DNA from: an uncultured Rickettsiales bacterium
GTDB lineage: Bacteria; Pseudomonadota; Alphaproteobacteria; RF32; CAG-239
NCBI GenBank assembly: GCA_900551865.1
Contig: URXV01000006.1
Span: 1-64,000, forward strand
DNA: 64,000 nucleotides
Direction of reading: 5' to 3'
Position numbers and translations under genes: made by a program. Below are positions 31,200 to 39,100 of the stretch, in pieces (position 1 is the stretch's first letter; each line of letters begins with the position of its first letter). The notes below the pieces were generated by a model that saw only the letters and a program-made list of their open reading frames with translations, had not been told where the DNA came from and made no database searches.

Positions 31200-32477
31200 T
31201 GGAAAAAAATTCTCTTTATTATCATCGGCATCGGATTTGTTTGCGGAGCAGCACAGGCAAAAGTTAAGAGCGTGGAAGAACAACGCGCCGAATGGAACAA
31301 GTGGCTGGAACAGCTGAAAGAGGAAATGACTGACAAAGGCATTTCCCAAAAAACGATAAACGAAGCCTACAAAGAAGATTATTTTCATGAAATTAAAGAA
31401 GTCGAGCTGCAAGACAAAAAGCAGGCAGAATTTATCCTTACTTCCGACAAATACATCAACCGACTTGTTAATCAGGGAAAAGTCAGCAAAGCGCGCGAAC
31501 AGTATAAGAAATTAAAGCCCAAATATCAGAAAATCAGCGTTGAATACGGCGTTCCGCTTAATTATCTGGTCGCATTTTGGGCGGTTGAAACGCATTTTGG
31601 CTACAACAAGGGGAAATATCACCTGATTGACGGTTTAACAAACCTCAGTTACAAAAACCGGCGGTCGGCTTTTTTTAAGAAAGAACTGTATAACGTTTTG
31701 CAAATTATGGATATGTACGGTCTAGACGGCGACAAGATGATGGGGTCTTGGGCCGGAGCCATGGGACATTTTCAATTTATGCCGTCAACATACAACGCCT
31801 ATGCTGTTGACTATGATGACGACGGCGTTGCCGATATCTGGGACAGCTTTGACGACGCAATCGCCTCGGCTGCCAACTATCTTTCCAAACTCGGCTGGAA
31901 AGCTGACGAGCCTTGGGGACAGGAAGTCAAGCTGCCGTGGAATTTTGATTATAAACTCATCGGCGCAAAAAAGTACAAAACGGTTAAAGAATGGAAAAAA
32001 CTCGGCGTTGTCAGCGCCAACGGCAAAGGTATCAGGCTGCCGGACGAGGCAGCTGCCGGCATTGTCCTACCGGACGGGCGGCGCGGAAGAGCTTATATGA
32101 CGTTGAGCAATTTTCGGCGGATTATGATTTGGAACCGTTCTACAAATTACGCCCTGGCGATTGCGCGGCTGGCTGATTATATCGGCGGCACACAAAAATT
32201 TATGCCGCTCGACGAACACGGATATTACAAACTGACCGACGAAGATATTCTGGCGGTACAGCAATTTGCCAACAAAGTTTTAAAATCAAAGCTCAAGGAG
32301 GACGGAAGACTTGGCGCGCAGACCGCTGCAGAAGTCAAAAAGCTGCAAAAGAAATGGAAACTGCCGCAAGACGGCATGCCGGACTATACTCTGCTCAGCA
32401 AGATAAAACGCTATAAGTCGCGGGCGGATTTCCATGTGCCGCCGCAGCCGAAAAAGCCAAAACGTTTAAAAATATAA
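31197..32477 (+). CDS. Lytic murein transglycosylase (MltB family) with C-terminal peptidoglycan-binding domain
   Basis: Cleaves the MurNAc-GlcNAc bond of peptidoglycan forming 1,6-anhydro ends. A signal peptide (MWKKILFIIIGIGFVCGAAQA) sends it to the periplasm. The SLT_2 domain (about residues 35-330) has the catalytic glutamate in FWAVETHFGYN, MGSWAGAMGHFQFMPSTY and NYALAIARLADYIGG. A C-terminal peptidoglycan-binding domain (about 345-410: GRLGAQTAAEVKKLQKKW) follows. No lipobox is present, so it is soluble. The start at 31197 fits the signal peptide; an in-frame ATG at 31158 adds 13 residues encoded by the tandem repeat. No clear SD. Confidence 0.92.
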   Translation: MWKKILFIIIGIGFVCGAAQAKVKSVEEQRAEWNKWLEQLKEEMTDKGISQKTINEAYKEDYFHEIKEVELQDKKQAEFILTSDKYINRLVNQGKVSKAREQYKKLKPKYQKISVEYGVPLNYLVAFWAVETHFGYNKGKYHLIDGLTNLSYKNRRSAFFKKELYNVLQIMDMYGLDGDKMMGSWAGAMGHFQFMPSTYNAYAVDYDDDGVADIWDSFDDAIASAANYLSKLGWKADEPWGQEVKLPWNFDYKLIGAKKYKTVKEWKKLGVVSANGKGIRLPDEAAAGIVLPDGRRGRAYMTLSNFRRIMIWNRSTNYALAIARLADYIGGTQKFMPLDEHGYYKLTDEDILAVQQFANKVLKSKLKEDGRLGAQTAAEVKKLQKKWKLPQDGMPDYTLLSKIKRYKSRADFHVPPQPKKPKRLKI

Positions 32478-32486
32478 AGACTGTAC

Positions 32487-32524
32487 AAAACAAAAGGGCG
32501 GAAGAAATGATATGTTTCTTCCGC
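32487..32524 (-). terminator. Intrinsic terminator of the unknown membrane protein gene
   Basis: GCGGAAGAAA (32498-32507) and TTTCTTCCGC (32515-32524) form a 10-bp stem with a 7-base loop. On the minus strand it is followed by CCTTTTGTTTTG, a fair U-tract. The plus side lacks a T run, so it serves the minus-strand gene. Confidence 0.65.
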
Positions 32525-32557
32525 TCCTGCTTTGCAATGCATGTTTTGCTCTTCATT

Positions 32558-33457
32558 TCATCTTACATCATTAATATCGGCTCTGATGATGATATCGGGT
32601 TTTTGCTTATACATTGTTGGGGTTATTGTCTGCCCTATATACAGTGCATTATACCGCCACCAATAGTCTCTTTTCGTCTTAGCAAGGATCTTGGGGACTT
32701 TTTTGCAATATTTGCGTATATCCGCTTCATATTCTTCCTGCGATGGATGGTTCTCGTATGTTTTGGAAAACAATGGGTACTGACCAGCCACGTCATTTTC
32801 CCCTCCTATCATTATTTCCTTAACGGTATAATCCTTTGAGGAAATAATCAAGTATGCGGAAACCGCAGTAAAGCCCTCCATATATTCATCAAACGATGCG
32901 CTCCTCAAACGTATCTTCAGATTAGCTGATTTTATTTGATTGCTTGCTGCAGAATCGTAACCACAGGAAAATTTCTCACATATATAGCAATATCTATCCC
33001 CAATAAAAATGACAGCATAGAAACCACAAACTTCAACGACATATCCATATTTAACTTCTAAGTATTGCCGCAATATGACATTTTTCATAAATCTCCATGC
33101 CCTTATTGGAATCGGGGTGGTAAAAGAAACCAGAGAGCCAAATAACTTCTTAAAAGCCACCATAGCCTGCTCCGGAGAAAAAACAGGGTGCCCCAAATCT
33201 ACTCCGGCGCATAAACGACGAGCATTTAGGTTGTAACAGAGATAGCAGTTGCTGGAAAAATATTCCAGCCTTTGAATACCAGTTTCATCCAGTATTTTAT
33301 CACTGACTTTTCTGTAGATTGCATTAGCCCAGCATACAGGTTTCATTATTTCCCTGATTTTACCTTCCGTTAACGGGAGTTTTACCTTTGGAACTAAGAT
33401 TTTGCACACTAAAATGCATAGCAAAACCACGATAAGAACAATAATTATTTTTTCCAT
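32558..33457 (-). CDS. Unknown membrane-anchored protein, 299 residues
   Basis: I do not recognise it. The first 25 residues form a hydrophobic anchor (IIIVLIVVLLCILVCKIL), so most of the chain would face the periplasm or cytoplasm from one anchor. The body is rich in cysteine (about ten, with CYLCYN and YCYICEKFSCGYD) and aromatic residues; YICEKFSC could bind a metal or form disulfides. The codons use A/T-ending forms more than the flanking genes, which may reflect acquisition. No clear SD is seen before the ATG. Its 3' end has an intrinsic terminator. Function cannot be assigned. Confidence 0.68.
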   Translation of the reverse strand: MEKIIIVLIVVLLCILVCKILVPKVKLPLTEGKIREIMKPVCWANAIYRKVSDKILDETGIQRLEYFSSNCYLCYNLNARRLCAGVDLGHPVFSPEQAMVAFKKLFGSLVSFTTPIPIRAWRFMKNVILRQYLEVKYGYVVEVCGFYAVIFIGDRYCYICEKFSCGYDSAASNQIKSANLKIRLRSASFDEYMEGFTAVSAYLIISSKDYTVKEIMIGGENDVAGQYPLFSKTYENHPSQEEYEADIRKYCKKVPKILAKTKRDYWWRYNALYIGQTITPTMYKQKPDIIIRADINDVR

Positions 33458-33531
33458 AAAGATTAAGATTTTAGTAAATAATAGATTTATCGTTTGTTAT
33501 GTTAGACATTTTTTATTTTTTGTCAATTACT

Positions 33532-34845
33532 TTATGCAATTTTGCGTAAAATAACCGGCTTGGCTTCCGGTTTTTCCGGAACTATGGTTACGGCACGGCG
33601 GATAAGTGCGGCAACTTCGGCAATTGCGGCTTTGTCTTCGGCATGAATATAGCACAAAGGAGTTTTGGGATTGACCTTGTCGCCAATCTGACAAAATGAA
33701 GTAAAGCCGGTCGTATAATTTATCTGCTGTTCCGGACGGGTTCGGCCGCCGCCGAGCATAATCACGCCTAACCCGACTTCTCTGGTATTGACGGCAGAAA
33801 CATAGCCGGAAGTCTGCGGACATACCGGTTCGATGTACGGTGCTTTGGGCTGCAGCAAGTCATAATTTTCAAGAACGCGGGTATCGGCGCCAAGAAGCAA
33901 CGCCATTTTGACAAAGTGTTCGTAAGCCTCACCGGAAGATATGCTATGACGGAGTTTGATTTCCGCCTCCAGCGCATCTTTGGCCAATCCACTGTTTATC
34001 AGCAACTCGGAACACAAGGCCATTGTTACTTCATCCAGGCGGGCATCCGGTTTTTCCCCTTTAAGATAAGCCAAAGCTTCGCCCAATTCCAGCGCATTGC
34101 CAACGGTTGTTCCCAAAACGCTGTCCATATCGGTCAAAATCGCCGATGTTTTGGTTCCGGCGCCATTGGCAGCTTCAACAATTGAATATGCCAGGTCTGA
34201 TGCCCGCTGCATATTTTCCATAAAAGCGCCGTTGCCGCATTTGATGTCCATAACCAGATACTGCAGCCCTGCCGCCAGCTTTTTGGACAAAATAGATGCC
34301 GTAATCAGCGGAATAGATTCAACAGTTGCACAAACATCGCGGATGGCATACAGTTTTTTATCTGCCGGCGCCAAATCCGCCGTTTGTCCGATTATGGCAC
34401 AGCCTGCCTCTTTTACTGTTTTTTTAAACGTTGCGATATCCACGCCGGTATTGTAGCCAGACAGAGAATCGAGTTTATCCAGCGTTCCCCCGGTATGCCC
34501 GAGCCCCCTGCCCGCTATCATAGGCACATACGCGCCACAGGCTGCCAGCATCGGCGCCAGCATCAGGCTGACTTTATCGCCGACGCCGCCGGTCGAATGT
34601 TTGTCGACAATCGGTTTGTCCCGCAGTTCTTTCCAACTCAACTTTTCGCCGGAATCCCTCATCGCCAGTGTCAACGCCAGCGTTTCCTCACGGCTCAGCC
34701 CGTTTAAGAAAACCGCCATCGTAAACGAAGCGGCCTGAATATCCGCAATATCCCCCCGGCTCAGCCCGCGGATAAAAAACTCTATTTCTTCAGACGTCAG
34801 CTTTTCATGGCTGCGGGTTTTACGAATAATTTCCTGTGGCAGCAT
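33532..34845 (-). CDS. deoA: Thymidine phosphorylase
   Basis: Cleaves thymidine or deoxyuridine with phosphate to the base and deoxyribose 1-phosphate in pyrimidine salvage. The 437 residues show the phosphorylase signature DKHSTGGVGDKVSLMLAPM, GRGLGHTGGTLDKLDS, and LVMDIKCGNGAFM. The C-terminal barrel domain ends in the usual PYMF-like region (VGLGVIMLGGGRTRPEQ). GAGGAGG precedes the ATG closely. One base separates it from punA. No phosphopentomutase gene (deoB) or aldolase (deoC) is adjacent. Confidence 0.95.
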   Translation of the reverse strand: MLPQEIIRKTRSHEKLTSEEIEFFIRGLSRGDIADIQAASFTMAVFLNGLSREETLALTLAMRDSGEKLSWKELRDKPIVDKHSTGGVGDKVSLMLAPMLAACGAYVPMIAGRGLGHTGGTLDKLDSLSGYNTGVDIATFKKTVKEAGCAIIGQTADLAPADKKLYAIRDVCATVESIPLITASILSKKLAAGLQYLVMDIKCGNGAFMENMQRASDLAYSIVEAANGAGTKTSAILTDMDSVLGTTVGNALELGEALAYLKGEKPDARLDEVTMALCSELLINSGLAKDALEAEIKLRHSISSGEAYEHFVKMALLLGADTRVLENYDLLQPKAPYIEPVCPQTSGYVSAVNTREVGLGVIMLGGGRTRPEQQINYTTGFTSFCQIGDKVNPKTPLCYIHAEDKAAIAEVAALIRRAVTIVPEKPEAKPVILRKIA

Positions 34846-34846
34846 C

Positions 34847-35665
34847 TTATTCCTCCTCTCTGATAAATGCGGTTAAAAGAGCCGTCATCCTTGCCGAAGC
34901 TTTGTCTGCCTCGGCCAGCGTTTCCTGATGCGACGGCGTATTGTCCATTAAACCGGCGGCATAGTTGGTGATAACGGAAATACCCAAAACTTCCATACCG
35001 CAATGGACGGCGGCAATAACCTCCGGCACCGTCGACATACCGACGGCATCGGCTCCGAGCAGTGCAAAAGCGCGGACTTCCGCGGCGGTTTCAAAATTTG
35101 GCCCCAGCACCATCAAATACACTCCTTCGGCAAGTTTTATTCCCTGCTTTTCGGCTATCTCCCGGCATTTGCGGCGAAGAGGCCCGGCGTAGGCGTTATT
35201 CATTGACGGAAAACGGGGGCCATACGCCTCATCGTTTAGCCCGACCAGGGGATTCCTGCCGCTGAAATTAATATGGTCTTTTATCAGCATCAATGTTCCG
35301 GGCGCCAATTCCTTATTAAGCGAGCCGGCGGCATTGGTTACAATCAGGCGGTTTATGCCGAGTTCCCGCAACAGCCGGACGACTTGGGCTATTACAGCCG
35401 CATCGTGCCCTTCATAAAGATGAAAACGCCCGTTCAGGCAGATAAGCTCCCGGCCATGCAGGAACCCGCGGATAAGCTGGCCTTTATGCCCCGAAACCGT
35501 ACTTTGCGGAAAACCGGGAATATCCTTATAAGCCAAAACCGATACATTTTCCAACCCGGCGGCAAAACCGCTCAGCCCAGACCCTAAGATGACTGCGGTA
35601 CGGGGCTTTTCTAGCTGCAGTTTTTGGCGGATAAAAGACGCCGTGTTTTTAATGTTTTCAGCCAT
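34847..35665 (-). CDS. punA: Purine nucleoside phosphorylase, trimeric type
   Basis: Phosphorolysis of purine nucleosides to base and (deoxy)ribose 1-phosphate. The 272 residues have GSGLSGFA (phosphate loop), GRFHLYEGHDAAVIA, TNAAGSLN and VGMSTVPEVIAA, all typical of the trimeric PNP family (PunA/XapA). The ATG at 35665 has GGAGG 6 bases upstream; a TTG two codons earlier is less likely. It overlaps cdd by 8 bases and deoA begins one base after its stop, so the operon cdd-punA-deoA is translationally coupled. Confidence 0.94.
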   Translation of the reverse strand: MAENIKNTASFIRQKLQLEKPRTAVILGSGLSGFAAGLENVSVLAYKDIPGFPQSTVSGHKGQLIRGFLHGRELICLNGRFHLYEGHDAAVIAQVVRLLRELGINRLIVTNAAGSLNKELAPGTLMLIKDHINFSGRNPLVGLNDEAYGPRFPSMNNAYAGPLRRKCREIAEKQGIKLAEGVYLMVLGPNFETAAEVRAFALLGADAVGMSTVPEVIAAVHCGMEVLGISVITNYAAGLMDNTPSHQETLAEADKASARMTALLTAFIREEE

Positions 35666-36062
35666 GTCCAACCTCCGAAGATTTAAAAGCGCAAGGCAGC
35701 AGCTCTCTCAGCCTGCATTCCCGGCGTATCCCCTCCGGAGATGCCAGATATATCGCCGTTTCCGGTTTTGCAAACTCGGCAATCCGTTGCAGACAGGCGC
35801 CGCAGGGATATACCAAATCTTCCCCTCCGGCGACAACAAGCAGCGCCTTTATCCGCCGTCCGCCAGCAGAGACCATTGCCGCTATCGCCCCGGCCTCGGC
35901 ACAGGTGCCGCAGGGAAAAGAAATGTTTTCAACATTGCATGACGCATAAATTTCTCCCTCCGGCGTACAAAGCGCCGCCCCTACCTTATAGCCGGAATAA
36001 GGCGCATATGCATTTTCCCCGGCCTGCCTTGCCTTTTCAAACAATTCCCGCTTTATATCCAT
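35658..36062 (-). CDS. cdd: Cytidine deaminase
   Basis: Zn-dependent deamination of cytidine/deoxycytidine to uridine. In 134 residues, the zinc site is built from CAE (in PCGTCAEAGAI, Cys ligand with catalytic Glu) and PCGACLQ, as in homotetrameric CDAs. AYAPYSGYKVGAAL near the start is the conserved substrate-loop motif. A strong SD AAGGAGGG precedes the ATG. First gene of the salvage operon; its products feed PunA and DeoA steps. Divergent from the AsmA-type gene. Confidence 0.95.
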   Translation of the reverse strand: MDIKRELFEKARQAGENAYAPYSGYKVGAALCTPEGEIYASCNVENISFPCGTCAEAGAIAAMVSAGGRRIKALLVVAGGEDLVYPCGACLQRIAEFAKPETAIYLASPEGIRRECRLRELLPCAFKSSEVGHG

Positions 36063-36183
36063 AAACGCCCTCCTTTTAACAATTTTGCAAAAAATATGCC
36101 AATGTTATCGTTTCGTTAATTTTTTATAATATACAATGACAAAAAAATTTAGCAAAGCTTATTTTTTATTTTAGGAGAAAAAC

Positions 36184-39100
36184 GTGCTAAAAAAAGTTAT
36201 TATAGGTATTTTATGCTTTGTGATTCTGGCTGCAACAGCAGGCGGCATATACCTTTATACGCTGGACTGGAATAAACATAAAGCCGTTGTGGCACAGCGC
36301 TTCTCGCAAATTACGGGATTAAAAGCCGTTATTGACGGCAATCTCGAGGTTAAGCTGTTCCCTTCTCCTGAATTTTCTGCCAGCAAGGTCAAGTTTTTCA
36401 AAAACAACGGCGGGAAATCGCCGCTGGTCGTTGTCAACGAAATCAGAGCTTCCGTCGACCTGATGCCATTGCTTGACAACAATTTTATCGTTAAGTCAAT
36501 GACTTTAACCGATGCGACAGCCTATGTCGAAATTGATGAAAAAGGTGTCTTGAACTGGGACGGCGTCGGGCAAAACAGCAATACAAAATCCGGCAATGTC
36601 GAAGTTTCATTTAACGACGTCCGTGTCAACAAGTCTACCCTGAGCTATAAAAATCTGGAAGACAAGAACGAATTTGAAATTCACAACGTTTCCGCCAATA
36701 TCAGTGCCCCTTCCCTGAAAGGCCCGTATAAGACAAACGGTAAATTTATCCATAATAACAGCGAAGTGCAATTTAAAGGCGACATCATAAAAGACAGCAG
36801 CCTGACTTTAAAAATGGCACTCAACAACATATCCAGCGGCACATCTGCAACCATTGAAGGCACGCTTGGAGCAAAAGCCAAGGGAAATGTTACGTTTGAC
36901 ACGCAAAGCCTGCTGGATGTTTCCAATGTCGTTTTCGGAAATGCAAGCATATCCGAATGGTACAATAAGCCGCTCTATTTTTCTTTTCAGTACGATTATG
37001 AAAAGGGAATAGCCAAACTCGACAATTTTACGGCTAAATATGACAAGAACACTGCCGGAAGCGGAACTATTATTATTAAAAATAATCAAGACCGCACGGA
37101 CATAAATGCCGATTTTGATATGGCCAAATTTGATTTGGGCATTTTGGAAGGACTAAGCAAAGACATTATTGCTCAGAATAAAGGCGGAAAGAAATTCGCA
37201 GACAGCGCTTTTGCAGGCTATAACCTGAACATTTCCGTCAAAGCGGGAACGGCATGGTATAACAACGTTGAGGCACAAAACCTCAGCCTTGGCGTAACTC
37301 TGCAAGACAATGTTATTGATATTACGCGTTTTGGCGTCATTATGCCGGGCGATACGATGATTAAAACCGTCGGCCGGATTAATCTGAATAACGGCGTAGA
37401 CTATATCTTTAACCAGGCTGCGGACTCGAAAGACCTCAGAACATTTGTCTCCGTTTTCGGCATTGACCTGGCAAAACTTGCCGCGGCCGAGAATAAAAAA
37501 TCTATCTTTAAACGGGCGCAGGCCGAAATCAAGATTGACGGGAATTTAGACAGCCTTAAAATTTCTTTTCCCAGAGCCGTCATCGACTCAACAGCATTGA
37601 GAGGGAATATCGGCTTCGTTAAAAAAGAAAAAGTTTATGTACTGGCTGACATTGATACTTCCAAGATTATTTTTGACAGATACCTGCAGGCAGTTCCCGA
37701 ACAGCTTAAACAAGCGTCTGTCCAAGACAAATTTATCTACCAGATGAATTTAATCCCCTGGAACCGCGATCTTGATGTTGATGCAGAAGTCAATATTGCC
37801 AGCGCCGTATATAATGATATTCCGTTAGAAAAAATCTATCTGCATATCAACACAAACCAAGAGCATATGGACGTTAAGAAGCTTTCGGTTGACAATATAG
37901 CCGGCGCCAGCCTGTCTTTGAGCATGAACGCAGACAAAATCTTTTCGGCTCCTTATTTCAATGAATTGAGCTACGACATCAAAACGGACAATTTCCCGTT
38001 GTTCGCATCGACGCTGGGCATTGATACCGGCAGCAAAAACCTGTTTAAAAGAAAAATCTTTGCCGCACAAGGCGCCATGAGCGGCACATTGTCCGAATTC
38101 AGCCTCAGTTCCGTCCAGAAATTCGGCGATACAGAGTTTTCCTATACAGGCGTTGTAGCCAACAATTCCAAAGAAGGAGCGGCTGTTAACGGCGACTGGG
38201 AAATGAAAACCAATAATTTCTCATCGTTTATCAAGGCTCTGAATATAGATTATACTCCGGATATGCCGGTTACAACTTTCACTCTGGCCTCAAAAATTAA
38301 AGGAAACGCCAATCTTTTTGCGTTAGATGGCATCAAAGCCTATCTCGGAGCCAATGCCATCAGCGGAAATCTCCAATTTGACAATACGGCAGCCAAACCA
38401 AAACTTGCCGCTGAAATTAACTTTGACAAATTTGAAGCCGACAGATGGTTCAATCTTGCAAAAAAAGCCTCAACCCAAGCGGCAAAAAACAATCAGGCTA
38501 CTTTCATAGCGGAACCGGTATGGAACAGTAAAATTGATTATTCGCGGCTCGGCAAAATTGATTTTGACATCAAGGCGACAGCAAAACAACTTAGCTGCAA
38601 CGGAAAGAATTATACGTCAGCAGCAACGGAAATGCAATTAAAAGACAGTATTCTCAATGTCGTATCATTTGATGCTTCCCAAGACAAAAGCCATGTCAAC
38701 TTACGCTTTATTTTAGACAGCAACGGCATTGCCAAAGTTAACGGCTATTTTAATGTCAAAAATCTTAAAACGCCTGAATTCGGCGGCTCTGTCTATGCAT
38801 TGGAAAGCGGCTGGCTGACGGCAGAGGGCACGTTCAATTCCCTGGCCGGCTCACAGAAAGAATTTTTTGACAATCTTAATTCAAAAGGCAAATTTTCTCT
38901 GGCTAACACGGCTGTCCGCGGATGGGATTTGGATATTATCAAATTTGAGTTTGAGCAGAGAAAATCCGTATCCGGTTTTGAAAATTCCGTTCTTAACAGT
39001 TTGAAATCAGGGAAAAGCAGTTTTTCAAAAATCCGCGGAACATATAATATCAGCAAAGGACTGGCTGTTGCCGAAAGCGTTATCTGGGAATCTCCGGTTG

